A stretch of DNA of 64,000 nt from UBA2589 sp038120095. GTDB taxonomy: Bacteria > Gemmatimonadota > Gemmatimonadetes > Longimicrobiales > Gaopeijiaceae. The notes beneath the pieces are model-generated. The model did not search any database and was not told the DNA's origin. It saw only the letters and a program-made list of their open reading frames with translations. Below, piece after piece: positions 16,353 through 25,353 of this stretch; the stretch's first letter is position 1; every line of letters starts with the position of its first letter. A program made the translations under genes and the position numbers. Location: NCBI GenBank assembly GCA_038120095.1, contig JAYOKZ010000010.1:15058-79057 (forward strand), given 5' to 3'.

Positions 16353-16398
16353 GTCTGAGCAGTGGGCACCGTCTCCGCATGCCCGACTTTCGCGGAGG

Positions 16399-17412
16399 TC
16401 AGTCCTTCGAAGAATCCGCCGCAGTCGCCGGTACCCCTGCACCCCCGTGCGCCAGCCACCGCTCGGCTTCGAGCGCAGCCATGCATCCGGTTCCCGCGGC
16501 GGTCACTGCCTGACGATAGTAGTCGTCCATAACGTCACCCGCGGCGAAAATACCCGGTACCGAGGTCTCGGTCCGCCAGGGGATCGGCGTCTCGACGTAG
16601 CCGTTCTCCTTGAGGTCGACCACGCCCTGAAGAAAGCCTGTATTCGGGGAATGCCCGATCGCGACGAAGAGCCCTCCGACCGCGAGTTCACGCTCTTCGC
16701 CCGACTGAACGTCCTTGAGTCTCAGCCCGGTGATCACATCATCACCCAGAACGTCGGTCACGACCGTATTCCATGCGAACGTGATCTTCTCGTTCTCCAT
16801 CGCTCGCTCTGCCATGATCTTCGACGCGCGGAGTTCGTCACGCCTGTGAACGACCACGACCTCCCTGGCGAACTTCGTCAGATACAGGGCGTCTTCCATT
16901 GCCGTATCTCCCCCGCCGATCACGGCCAGGACCTGATCCCGGAAATGGGGCAATGCGCCATCACAGACAGCGCAGGCGCTCACACCGCCACCGCTCTGTG
17001 CCAGTCGCTCTTCGTTCGGCAGGCCCAGCCAGTTGGCGTTGGCGCCCGTCGCGAGAATGACGGCGTCAGCCGTGACGATGGCGCCGCTCGTGGTCCTCAG
17101 CTGGAAGGGATACACGTTCTTGTCGATCTCGACGACGTCTTCGGTCAGGACACGCGTGTCGAAGCGAAGCGCCTGAGCCTTCATCTCCATCATGAGAGAC
17201 TGGCCGTCGACACCTTCCTTGAAGCCCGGGTAATTCTCGACCTCCGTGGTGAACATCAGCTGACCGCCCGGGATCATGGTCCGGCTGATATTCCCCTCGA
17301 TCACGAACGGATTCATCTCGGCCCGGGCGGCATAGATCGCTGCTGTCCAGCCGGCAGGGCCAGACCCGATGATGACGATCTTCTCGTGCTGCGTCGTGCC
17401 GGTCTGGCTCAT
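16399..17412 (-). CDS. trxB: Thioredoxin reductase
   Basis: The 337-residue flavoenzyme transfers electrons from NADPH through FAD to thioredoxin. It has the FAD loop GSGPAG (residues 16-21), the redox-active disulfide CAVCDG (C147, C150), the NADPH loop GGGDTAMEDA with HRRDELRAS, and the C-terminal FAD site AAGDVMD. It starts 10 bp after the stop of the ferredoxin-NADP reductase gene and forms a two-gene unit with it. The short C-terminal tail after ALEAERWL is Ala-rich and not conserved. Confidence 0.95.
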   Translation of the reverse strand: MSQTGTTQHEKIVIIGSGPAGWTAAIYAARAEMNPFVIEGNISRTMIPGGQLMFTTEVENYPGFKEGVDGQSLMMEMKAQALRFDTRVLTEDVVEIDKNVYPFQLRTTSGAIVTADAVILATGANANWLGLPNEERLAQSGGGVSACAVCDGALPHFRDQVLAVIGGGDTAMEDALYLTKFAREVVVVHRRDELRASKIMAERAMENEKITFAWNTVVTDVLGDDVITGLRLKDVQSGEERELAVGGLFVAIGHSPNTGFLQGVVDLKENGYVETPIPWRTETSVPGIFAAGDVMDDYYRQAVTAAGTGCMAALEAERWLAHGGAGVPATAADSSKD

Positions 17413-17422
17413 GCTGCGTTCC

Positions 17423-18435
17423 TCACTCTTCCTTGAAGACTTTCATGTTCGTGGAGTGGCCCGGATTCACCCGAGCCGTGGGATCGACGTGATGTACGGC
17501 GTTGTTCACCGCGATCGCAGCTTCGGAGAAGCCCGTGGCGATCAGGTCGAGCTTGCCGGTGTAATCGACTACATCGCCCGCGGCGTAGATCCCCGGAATG
17601 TTCGTCGCCATGAGCGGGTCGACGAGAATCCGGTTCTTCTCTACCGAGAGTCCCCACGACTTGATGGGACCGAGGTCGGGCTTGAACCCGAGGCAGGACA
17701 GGACCGTATCGCAGTCGAGCGTGACCTCGGCGTCCGTCCGATTGTCGAAGATCGTGATGCGATCGACGGCACCATTCCCGTGGATTTCTCGGACCTCGTG
17801 GAAGGTGCGCAAGTCGATCTCGCCAGCCTCGACCGCCTCCTCCATGAGGGTGACGGTAGCTGCATGAGCACGCCAACCGTCCCGACGGTGCACGAGGGTG
17901 AGCGACTCCGCGACGTCCTTGAGCATGATCACGAAGTCGAGCGCAGTGTCACCACCCCCCACGATCACGACCTTCTGCCCACGAAACGCATCCGGGTCAC
18001 GTACGGCGTACTCAACCCCCCGATGCATGAACTCGTCGTAGCCCGCGCACTTGAGCGGCATCGGCTCGAAGGCACCCTTTCCGCCGGCGATCACGATCGC
18101 GCGGGTCCGGTAGGAACCGTGCGCACAGTGCAGGAGGAAGTGGTCGTCTGCGTGTTCGAGTTCACGCACCTGCTCGTCGAGCACGATGTCGGGATCGAAT
18201 TGAAGGGCCTGCTCGACCAATCCCTTTACCAGGTCTTTCGCGAGCACCTTGGGAAAGCCGCCCACGTCGTGGATGTANNNNNNNNNNCCGGATACAGGGC
18301 AGCCAGCTGGCCCCCGAGCTCGGGCAGCGAGTCGACGATCCGGCAGGACGAGCCGCGCATGCCGGCGTAGAAAGCAGCAAAGAGACCCGTCGGGCCTCCG
18401 CCGATGATGGTGATGTCCCGGATGTCGTCAGCCAT
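17423..18435 (-). CDS. Ferredoxin--NADP reductase (TrxB-like, YumC type), interrupted by an assembly gap
   Basis: This protein of about 335 residues has an N-terminal FAD loop GGGPTG and LGGQLAALYP, then after the gap DVGGFPKVLAKDL, an NADPH loop VGGGDTALDF with HRRDGWRAH, and the C-terminal YAAGDVVDY. The CxxC of thioredoxin reductase is absent, which defines the TrxB-like ferredoxin/flavodoxin-NADP reductases. The two halves sit in different frames across the 10-N gap at 18278-18287; a true gap of 5 bases would restore the frame. ATG 18435 is the start. It is followed by trxB. Confidence 0.88.
18278..18287. other. Assembly gap (10 N)
   Basis: Ten undetermined bases join two contigs inside the ferredoxin-NADP reductase gene. 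Frame logic demands a true length of 2 modulo 3; homologues read LYPEKY here, which implies 5 bases. Confidence 0.95.
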
Positions 18436-18644
18436 CGGTTCCGGAAACCCGCTGCGCACCGCGCGAAACACGAGTGTGCAAGAACGGGTTCGAGCCTGAG
18501 ATGCGAAGAGGGTCCACGGGGCGTGGCAACCCGAACGACTCAAGTCTAACCGGTCCCTGAAGGCGAGCAACGGGCTCTCCCTGCACCCTTGTTCGAAGGG
18601 GCCGTCCGGCGTAAGCGTGGGCAATACCCGTCGGCCGCCTCAGG

Positions 18645-19112
18645 TCACTCAACCCCTTCGAAGCTCTCCCCCACGATGACGCGATGCGCCAACCTGACCA
18701 CTTCACCCGCGTTCTCATACGAGAGCCGTTCGTGCGCGACATCCATCGGGATCCATTCGCACGCCGTGATACCTTCGCCCTCCTGAGGAACGGGCTCGCC
18801 GTCCTCGGAGTGCATCAGGAAGAACGTGGTGTACTTGTGAACCCGGCGCCCCTTCGCCCGGAATGTCCAGTCGATGGTCAGGAGCTCTTCACGTAAACGA
18901 AGATCGGTCAGCCCGGTCTCCTCACGCACTTCCCGAAGCGCCGTTTCCGCGAGCGACTCCCCTTCCTCGACATGACCCTTGGGTAGTCCCCACTTCCGAT
19001 ACGGATCCCGGATTACCAGGACGTGCGGGACGCCGAGCAGGACGCGGACGACGACCCCTCCGGCACTGATTTCGATGTGTGCGCGTCCGGGGTTTTTCTT
19101 GCTCGCCGGCAT
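18645..19112 (-). CDS. Nudix hydrolase
   Basis: The 155-residue protein carries a complete Nudix box beginning GHVEEGESLAETALREV and continuing REETGL, which fits G-x5-E-x7-REUxEExGU. The preceding KWGLPKG is typical of diadenosine-polyphosphate (Ap4A) and related dinucleotide hydrolases. The N-terminus (SAGGVVVR) is the usual family opening. It likely removes toxic or signalling nucleotides; the exact substrate cannot be assigned. It lies 30 bp after mlaD on the same strand and may be co-transcribed with the Mla genes. Confidence 0.92.
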   Translation of the reverse strand: MPASKKNPGRAHIEISAGGVVVRVLLGVPHVLVIRDPYRKWGLPKGHVEEGESLAETALREVREETGLTDLRLREELLTIDWTFRAKGRRVHKYTTFFLMHSEDGEPVPQEGEGITACEWIPMDVAHERLSYENAGEVVRLAHRVIVGESFEGVE

Positions 19113-19142
19113 CGGGACGGTCCCTCGAGCGGCTGTGGCCGC

Positions 19143-20162
19143 CTAGAAGATCGAGAGGCGGACGTAGCGCCTCGGGTTCTCCCGAACGTCCTCAAGAAGG
19201 AGCTCGAGTTGAGCGAGTACGTCCTCAGCCCGAAGAACGAGCGTGGTGTCGGCAAGGAGACGGCCGAGCGACCCCTCCCCGGACTCCACACGAGCCACGA
19301 CGCGATTCATGCTCGTGAAGGCGGAATCAGCGCGTCGGAGCGTCGCGGAGACTCCCTCATCCTCATCTGCGAGTTCTTCGGTGATGATCGCCAGGTTCGC
19401 GGCACCGGCTGCAACATGGGCCACAAGCGAGTCGATTTGGGAATCTTCGAGGATGCCATCAACGCGCTCGAATGTGTTCCTCGCCGCCCGTGCCGCCACT
19501 TCGATTTCCGTGAGGGTCGTATCAGCGTTCGCGATGATGCTGCCTGCGACCTCTCTCTGCGTCTGCACGAGCAGGCGGACCTCCTGAGTGATCACCTCCA
19601 GATTCGTGATCGCATTCGCGAGGTTGTCGGCCGTCTCCTGATTGAACGCAGCCTCGAAGCGCTCACTCAGATCAGCGACGTTGTCCGAAATCTGTTCTGC
19701 CGAAGCGGTGAGTCGGGAGATCTCAGGGAGTGCGTAGCCCGGTAGCACCGGCCCCCGGACATCGGGCCCGGTTGTGCGCGTCCCACTCGGAATCTGAAAA
19801 AACGGGAATCGTGGGTAGGCCCGGAGGCTGACGATCTCCGCCTGCCACGCCCCGAAGAGTGACTCGGGCCCCAGGACGACGGCAGCGTCACCGGGCAGTT
19901 CGAGGTCATCACGAAGGAGCAGGGACAGGCGCACACTTCCACCCCCGGGCTCGACCTGGATGGCATCGACCGTCCCGATGCGCACACCCCGAAACGTCAC
20001 GGCATTCCCTTCGGTCAACTGACCGACGGAAGCAATCAGCGCCTGAACGGTGGTCGTAGGCCGACCGAAGTTGGACCCCTGAAGCCAGAGGGTTCCGACA
20101 ACGGCGGCAAGAACGGCCACAACGATCACGAAGCCGACGAGCAGTTCACGACCCTCCTTCAT
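19143..20162 (-). CDS. MCE-family lipid-binding protein MlaD-like
   Basis: The 339-residue protein has one N-terminal membrane helix (residues ~8-28), an MCE domain around residues 35-115 (VTFRGVRIGTVDAI is the conserved core), and then ~190 residues of helical, coiled-coil-like sequence. This fits the periplasmic substrate-binding subunit of an Mla/MCE phospholipid ABC transporter in the inner membrane. It overlaps the ATPase gene by 4 bp. The long helical tail resembles PqiB/YebT/Mce-type tunnels more than the short E. coli MlaD. Confidence 0.9.
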   Translation of the reverse strand: MKEGRELLVGFVIVVAVLAAVVGTLWLQGSNFGRPTTTVQALIASVGQLTEGNAVTFRGVRIGTVDAIQVEPGGGSVRLSLLLRDDLELPGDAAVVLGPESLFGAWQAEIVSLRAYPRFPFFQIPSGTRTTGPDVRGPVLPGYALPEISRLTASAEQISDNVADLSERFEAAFNQETADNLANAITNLEVITQEVRLLVQTQREVAGSIIANADTTLTEIEVAARAARNTFERVDGILEDSQIDSLVAHVAAGAANLAIITEELADEDEGVSATLRRADSAFTSMNRVVARVESGEGSLGRLLADTTLVLRAEDVLAQLELLLEDVRENPRRYVRLSIF

Positions 20163-20911
20163 GATTCTGCGCCCTCCATCAGTTCAGGCCGCCCTTCCAC
20201 GAACCCCCGCACGATCGGATCATCAGAGTCGCGAATCTCGTCCGGAGTTCCCTCCGCTCGTATCACGCCGTCGTAGAGCATCGCCACGCGATCAGAAATC
20301 CGGAAGGCACTCTTCATGTCATGAGAGATCACGACTCCGGTCACACCCAGTTCCACCGACATGCGGATGATCAGCTCATCGATGACCGCCGTCGTCACCG
20401 GATCGAGTCCTGTCGTCGGCTCGTCGTAGAGGATGTATTTCGGCTTCGTCGCGATCGCCCGAGCGAGGCCTGCCCGCTTTCGCTGCCCACCGGACAGCTG
20501 CGCGGGCACCCGGTCTTCATACCCGTCCAGATCGACCATCCGCAGACACTCCGCGACCCGTTCCCGGATCGCGTCATCGGAAAGATCGTCCATCCGTCGA
20601 AGTCCGAGCCCAACGTTCTCCGCAATCGTCATGGAATCGAACAGCGCCGCGAACTGGAAGACAAAACCGATGTTGCGGCGCATTCGGTACACCGACTCCT
20701 GGTCGAGTCGCGAAATGTTGTCTCCATCGACCCAGACGTTCCCCGAGTCGGGACGAAGGAGCGCCACGATGTGTTTGAGCGCGACCGACTTTCCCGAACC
20801 GGAGCTGCCGATCACCGTCGTCGTCGTCCCGTCCTCGATGTCGAGGGAGAAGCCTTTGAGGACCTCCTTGGGCCCGAATGCCTTGTAGACGTCCACCATT
20901 CTGATGGTCAT
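20159..20911 (-). CDS. MlaF-like ABC transporter ATPase
   Basis: The 250-residue ATPase has Walker A GSSGSGKSV, the Q-loop FVFQFAALFDSMT (typical of MlaF), signature LSGGQRKRAGLARA and Walker B YILYDEPTTGLDP, followed by the switch His in VISHD. It powers the MlaE-MlaD lipid transporter. The ATG at 20911 overlaps the mlaE stop by 4 bp; the frame is open upstream inside mlaE but without meaningful sequence. The gene order mlaE-mlaF-mlaD with 4-bp overlaps supports one complex. Confidence 0.95.
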   Translation of the reverse strand: MTIRMVDVYKAFGPKEVLKGFSLDIEDGTTTTVIGSSGSGKSVALKHIVALLRPDSGNVWVDGDNISRLDQESVYRMRRNIGFVFQFAALFDSMTIAENVGLGLRRMDDLSDDAIRERVAECLRMVDLDGYEDRVPAQLSGGQRKRAGLARAIATKPKYILYDEPTTGLDPVTTAVIDELIIRMSVELGVTGVVISHDMKSAFRISDRVAMLYDGVIRAEGTPDEIRDSDDPIVRGFVEGRPELMEGAES

Positions 20912-21690
20912 GAAAGCAGCACCGCCGCCCAGAACGCATCGAGAACGAGGATGATCATGCTCGAAATGACGACAGCACGTGTGGTGGCCTGGCCAACGCC
21001 TTCCGCCCCACCGCGTGTGTGGAATCCGAAGGAGCAACCGACGGCGGTAATCGTCATGCCGAACGTGGTCGACTTGATCGCCGCGAACTGGATATCCCAG
21101 GGCTCGAAGAAGAGACGAAGGCCCTTCACGAACTCGGCCGACGTCAAGTCCAGCAGCGCCAGGGACGTACCCCATGCCGCAGCGATTCCGGATACAATCG
21201 ACAGAATGACGACCACCGGGAACATGATTGCTCCGGCAAGCACCCGCGGCGTAACCAGGTAGGCGACCGGGTCGTACGCCAGCGTCTCCAGCGCGTCGAT
21301 CTGCTCCGTCACCCTCATCGTCCCGATCTCGGCGGCGATGTTCGCGCCCACGCGGCCTGACAGAGCGAGGCCCGTCAGGACTGGCCCCAGCTCGAGGATC
21401 ATCGTTTTGCCCACCAGCGCGCCGACGAAGTAGAGCGGTACCTGGCCAGTCAGAGTGTATGATGCCTGAAGCGCGAGCACGACGCCGGTGAAGGTCGAGA
21501 TGAACAGAGCGATCGGCACCGACTCGACCCCGATGCGAGCCATCTGAGGGAGAAGGTGTGGGCCCCAGAGATCCACTTTCCTGAGCGCCCGAAACGCGTC
21601 TGCGCCCAGAAATCCCGCTCGCCCGATGGAAGCAACCGACTGGAGGGCCCCCCGGCCCACGGACCGCACGGGAGCGAGAAAGAGGCTCAT
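20908..21690 (-). CDS. MlaE-like ABC transporter permease
   Basis: The 260-residue membrane protein has an amphipathic N-terminal helix and five or six membrane segments. Family hallmarks are LALSGRVGANIAAEIGTMRVTEQIDAL (written here in part: RVGANIAAEIGTM) and ETLAYDPVAYLV. It forms the homodimeric permease for phospholipid transport between inner membrane and periplasm. It is the first gene of the Mla unit; a 49-bp gap separates it from the small gene upstream. Confidence 0.95.
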   Translation of the reverse strand: MSLFLAPVRSVGRGALQSVASIGRAGFLGADAFRALRKVDLWGPHLLPQMARIGVESVPIALFISTFTGVVLALQASYTLTGQVPLYFVGALVGKTMILELGPVLTGLALSGRVGANIAAEIGTMRVTEQIDALETLAYDPVAYLVTPRVLAGAIMFPVVVILSIVSGIAAAWGTSLALLDLTSAEFVKGLRLFFEPWDIQFAAIKSTTFGMTITAVGCSFGFHTRGGAEGVGQATTRAVVISSMIILVLDAFWAAVLLS

Positions 21691-21739
21691 CTGGAATTAT
21701 AGAGCCAGACGCGACTTAGAGAACCATACCGTCGGTCGT

Positions 21740-22081
21740 TCAGCCCTGGCTCTCCAGGGTGAACTCGACCTCCTCAAGGCGCCCACGTCCATTCGGCACT
21801 TCATAGGAAATGCGAACCCGTCGGACGGCGGCATGAGGGTCGGTCAGCGCCAGCTCGACATCGAGCGACTGATCCCCGGAAACAATGCGGGTGCGGACCC
21901 GTTCTCCGGGGTCGGCTTCGGGTGCCCGGGCAGGGTTACGGAAGAGCGTCTTCGTCGACTGTCGACCCGACTCGAGCTGTCTCGTGACCGTCACCCGACG
22001 AAGCCAGTCGGGCTGGTAGCTGACGTCATACTCGAAGCCGCACTGGTCCGCTCCGACACCTTCACGGTTGTGTCGCGCCAC
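21740..22081 (-). CDS. Hypothetical protein, 113 aa
   Basis: A GTG start at 22081 is preceded by GAGG at 8 nt. The product is a soluble basic protein with alternating beta-strand-like segments (GFEYDVSYQPDW, RVTVTRQL, VRTRIVSGDQSLDVELAL) and no signal peptide. The open frame extends 39 codons upstream into AT-rich DNA, where the residues are Phe/Lys-rich and not part of the protein. I do not recognise a family. It stands just before mlaE on the same strand. Confidence 0.6.
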   Translation of the reverse strand: MARHNREGVGADQCGFEYDVSYQPDWLRRVTVTRQLESGRQSTKTLFRNPARAPEADPGERVRTRIVSGDQSLDVELALTDPHAAVRRVRISYEVPNGRGRLEEVEFTLESQG

Positions 22082-22084
22082 GCC

Positions 22085-22231
22085 ACAAACCTCGATGATT
22101 TTTGGAAAAAATATTGAAAACACATGTTTGATTGCGAATAAGACAAAGTCAAGAAATAAAAACACCTTGTTACGACAAAAATGCCGCTTTTCCTGCATGA
22201 TCGCCGGATGAAGGACTCTGTTTATTTGACT
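22085..22231. promoter_or_regulatory. AT-rich intergenic island, likely promoter region
   Basis: This stretch of about 150 bp is far richer in A+T than the rest of the window and lies between the M50 protease stop and the small gene before mlaE. On the minus strand it contains TTGACT (a good -35 candidate, about 22150), but no clean -10 at the right distance, and several runs of T. It may drive the small gene and the mla operon. Confidence 0.4.
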
Positions 22232-23392
22232 TTACATGCGGAGTGGCACCGGGGCGAACGTCACAAGAAAAATCAGAATTACGAACCAGCCGACCACACG
22301 TCGCCCTCGATCCATGGCCGGCTCAGGCAGAATCACCTTCGGGTGACCGATACGCCCTCGATGCAGCGCGACGACGAGGGCAACCCATGCCCACCAGCCC
22401 CACCAGAGCGCCCCCAGCGGCACGAGCGAGAAAAGGAAGCCCCGGGCGATCAAAGCCTGCCGTTCGGGGAAGAGCGCAAACAGGATGTGGCCACCATCCA
22501 GTTGACCCAGGGGGAGGAGGTTCAGGGCCGTCACGAAAAGGCCGAGCCACCCCGCGAGTGCGAGCGGATGGAGAAGAATCACCGAGTCGCTTGCGCCGCC
22601 CGGGTCGAAGGTCACCAGCAGCATCTTTGTCAGCGCTCCGGACCCCAGTAAGACGGGCTGCCCTGCAAAGTAGATTGCGAAAGGAGTCCACGGATCCGAA
22701 TCGAGCGGCACCGCCGCCGACCACGACAGACCCACCACGAAGAGGGGGAGCGAGAGGAGGAAGGACGCGAGCGGACCTCCCACCCCGATATCGAACAGAC
22801 TCGAACGGCGGACCGTCGGTCCTCGCAGCCGAATGAACGCGCCCAGAGTCCCGATCAGCGAGAAGTACGGCGGAAACGGAATGAAGTACGGCAGGCTCGC
22901 GCGCACACGATGGGCGCGCGCAGCAAAGACATGCCCCATTTCGTGAACCATCAGGACGGCGAGAAAGGGAAGAGCGAAGGAGGCACCCCGCCACAGTTGG
23001 CCGACGTCGAGAGATGACGGGTACGGCAAGGTGGCGACGCCGAACTCGACGAAGCGGGTCGAGAACGGATCGGCGCCGCGCATGAGCGCTCCCGAGCCGA
23101 GGGTGGTCACGAGCGTGGCCGCGAAGAGAAGCGCGTGAAGGACGGGCGACTCCGGGGGCGATTCCTTCATCTGGTACACGAGGACGACGTCCGTACCGTC
23201 CGCGCCATTCTCGAAGTGAACCGGGGTGGGCCAGTCCGCCACCACCTCCACGACGTCCGGATGATGCGGCGACAGATCCTCTCGCAGCACGCCGCGAAGA
23301 ACGGTGTCATGCGGCAGGGACGTAAGCTGGTAGCTCGAAAGGAGGTCGAACCAGCGAGAAGGATCCCGCTTGACCCCATTTTTGGCCCTCAT
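22232..23392 (-). CDS. Site-2 protease family (M50) membrane metalloprotease
   Basis: The 386-residue protein has a ~90-residue soluble N-terminus and then six or more membrane segments. The zinc site HEMGH (VHEMGHVF, about residue 149) and the third ligand in LGQLDGGH (about residue 297) are both present, so the enzyme should be active. The arrangement resembles the EGY1-like/cyanobacterial S2P group, which has an extra soluble N-terminal domain. It would cleave membrane-embedded substrates. It is divergent from rho. Confidence 0.9.
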   Translation of the reverse strand: MRAKNGVKRDPSRWFDLLSSYQLTSLPHDTVLRGVLREDLSPHHPDVVEVVADWPTPVHFENGADGTDVVLVYQMKESPPESPVLHALLFAATLVTTLGSGALMRGADPFSTRFVEFGVATLPYPSSLDVGQLWRGASFALPFLAVLMVHEMGHVFAARAHRVRASLPYFIPFPPYFSLIGTLGAFIRLRGPTVRRSSLFDIGVGGPLASFLLSLPLFVVGLSWSAAVPLDSDPWTPFAIYFAGQPVLLGSGALTKMLLVTFDPGGASDSVILLHPLALAGWLGLFVTALNLLPLGQLDGGHILFALFPERQALIARGFLFSLVPLGALWWGWWAWVALVVALHRGRIGHPKVILPEPAMDRGRRVVGWFVILIFLVTFAPVPLRM

Positions 23393-23567
23393 TACGTTCG
23401 CTCCGATCGAACGCTCAACTGTCCGGTCTCCTGTATGTCGGCCCGATCCGCGCAGCGGACCGAGTCCCTGCCGGCACCCCGTTCGTCACGGCCCTGAGGC
23501 CGCTTCCGTCATTTCCCGGTCCGCGCCGTCATGGTCGCGCCCGCTCGCTTCCTGCACAGAATCGTCT

Positions 23568-24827
23568 GTGGATATCGCCGAGCTTCAGAGCAAAAACGTC
23601 GGAGAACTTCACGATCTGGCCGAGGAGTTGAAGCTCAGCCAGTACCATGCCCTCCGCAAGCAGGATCTCGTCCTGAAGATCGAGCACGCATTGCTCGAAC
23701 GGGGCGACTCCCTGACGAGCGAGGGAGTCCTGGAAATCCTCCCGGAAGGCTATGGCTTTCTGCGCTCGCAAGTCTGGAGTTACGTCAGCAGTCCCGACGA
23801 CGTGTACGTGAGTCCGGCTCAGATCAAGGCGTTGAACCTCCGCACCGGGGACACGCTGGTGGGCGAAGTGCGCCCCCCGAGGCGACGTGAGAAATACATT
23901 GCGCTGGAGACGATCGAGTCGCTGAACGGGATCGACCCGGATGAGGCGAAGGAGCGCGGGGAGTTCGACAAGCTCAAGCCCCGATATCCCGAAAAGCGGC
24001 TCAGTCTCGAGGTCCCCGACACTGACGACGCGATCGCGATGCGTGTGGTCGATCTCATCGCCCCGATCGGAGAGGGTCAACGTGGCCTGATTGTCTCCCC
24101 TCCGAAGGCTGGAAAGACCACAATCCTCCAGCAGATGGCCGACGCGATCGCGACCAACTGGCCCGACGTGCACCTCATCGTCCTGCTTGTCGACGAACGG
24201 CCGGAGGAGGTGACCGACATGAAGCAGAAAGTGCGTGGTGAGGTCATTGCCTCCACATTCGACGAATCACCGAAGCGCCACATTCAGGTCGCCGAAATGG
24301 TCCTCGAAAAGGCGAAGCGGCTGGTCGAACACGGCAAGGATGTGGTCATACTGCTCGATTCCATCACGCGCCTCGGCCGCGCATACAACGCCGCGATTCG
24401 CCGCTCGGGGCGAATCATGTCCGGAGGACTCGACACCAAGGCCCTCCAGAAGCCGAAGCACTTCTTCGGCTCTGCCCGAAACATCATGGACGGCGGCTCG
24501 CTCACGATCGTGGCGACGGCCCTGATCGAGACGGGAAGCCGCATGGACGAGGTGATCTTCGAAGAATTCAAGGGCACCGGAAACATGGAGCTCGTTCTGG
24601 CACGGGAGATCGCCGAACAGCGCATCTTTCCGGCCATCGACCTGAATCGCTCGAGCACGCGCAAGGAGGAGCTCCTGCTCTCGGACGTCGAGCTGAACCG
24701 CGTGTTCCTGCTGCGCAACTTTCTCTCGGATATGCCGCCCGAGGAGGCGATCAGCTTCCTCCTCGGCCGCATGAAGATGACCCGAACCAACGCCGAGTTC
24801 CTGGACGAGATGACACGGGGCGTCTGA
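23568..24827 (+). CDS. rho: Transcription termination factor Rho
   Basis: The 419-residue hexameric RNA helicase has an N-terminal Rho_N helical segment (IAELQSKNVGELHDLA), a cold-shock-like RNA-binding domain (EGYGFLRS, DDVYVSPAQI), and the ATPase domain with Walker A PPKAGKTT, LLVDERPEEVTDM, DSITRLGRAYN and the GGSLTIVATALIETGSRMD region. I chose GTG 23568, where the homology begins; the upstream open frame is proline/arginine-rich noise. It ends transcription of untranslated RNAs genome-wide. Confidence 0.96.
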   Translation: MDIAELQSKNVGELHDLAEELKLSQYHALRKQDLVLKIEHALLERGDSLTSEGVLEILPEGYGFLRSQVWSYVSSPDDVYVSPAQIKALNLRTGDTLVGEVRPPRRREKYIALETIESLNGIDPDEAKERGEFDKLKPRYPEKRLSLEVPDTDDAIAMRVVDLIAPIGEGQRGLIVSPPKAGKTTILQQMADAIATNWPDVHLIVLLVDERPEEVTDMKQKVRGEVIASTFDESPKRHIQVAEMVLEKAKRLVEHGKDVVILLDSITRLGRAYNAAIRRSGRIMSGGLDTKALQKPKHFFGSARNIMDGGSLTIVATALIETGSRMDEVIFEEFKGTGNMELVLAREIAEQRIFPAIDLNRSSTRKEELLLSDVELNRVFLLRNFLSDMPPEEAISFLLGRMKMTRTNAEFLDEMTRGV

Positions 24828-24903
24828 ACGCATCTTGCAGCAGCCCGAATCGGGGCACGGGCAGGTAGTTGACGGAAGATCCGTGCGTGGAGATGCTCGT
24901 GGA

Positions 24904-25344
24904 ATGAGCGATCCTGTATCCGAGCAAGCCGACCGGCGCCTCGCGGAAGCACTTGCGGCGTCCGGCGCGCGCGACCCGCGAGAGTTCTACAGAGAGCGAC
25001 TCCGTGAGTTGCGGGAAGAGAACTCTGACAGATACGACGAAGCGGTGGTGTACTATAGCGAAACCCTGCTGCCGTCGATCGCATCCGGGGCAATGAATCC
25101 CTTGCACGCGTGGACCGAATACGGGCGTCGCCTCGCGGTCGCCCTGGCTCCCGGGGAAACGGTCCGCGTCGACGAAAGCGGTCGTTCCTTCCCCTACGTG
25201 GGTCCGGAGGAGGGCGGCCTGATCCTGCAATTGCCTTCGGAACCCGGTTCCCGCGCACTCGTCGTGGGATTGCCCCCTACACTCAGTCCCGCCCAGCGCG
25301 CGACGTACGACGTTCTCGTCGCAGGCAAACAGAAACGCACCTGA
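24904..25344 (+). CDS. Hypothetical protein, 146 aa
   Basis: This soluble acidic protein has a helical N-terminal half (EALAASGARDPREFYRERL) and a C-terminal half with short strands (GLILQLPSEPGSRALVVGLP) and a helical end. The start ATG 24904 is preceded by GTGGA. It follows rho by 76 bp on the same strand and may be co-transcribed. I do not recognise the family; nothing in the sequence points to an enzyme. Confidence 0.65.
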   Translation: MSDPVSEQADRRLAEALAASGARDPREFYRERLRELREENSDRYDEAVVYYSETLLPSIASGAMNPLHAWTEYGRRLAVALAPGETVRVDESGRSFPYVGPEEGGLILQLPSEPGSRALVVGLPPTLSPAQRATYDVLVAGKQKRT

Positions 25345-25353
25345 CGCCTCGGC

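Noticed and set aside
18488..18505. Possible tRNA T-loop (GGGTTCGAGCC)
   Set aside because: No matching acceptor, D or anticodon stems on either strand of the 209-bp gap.
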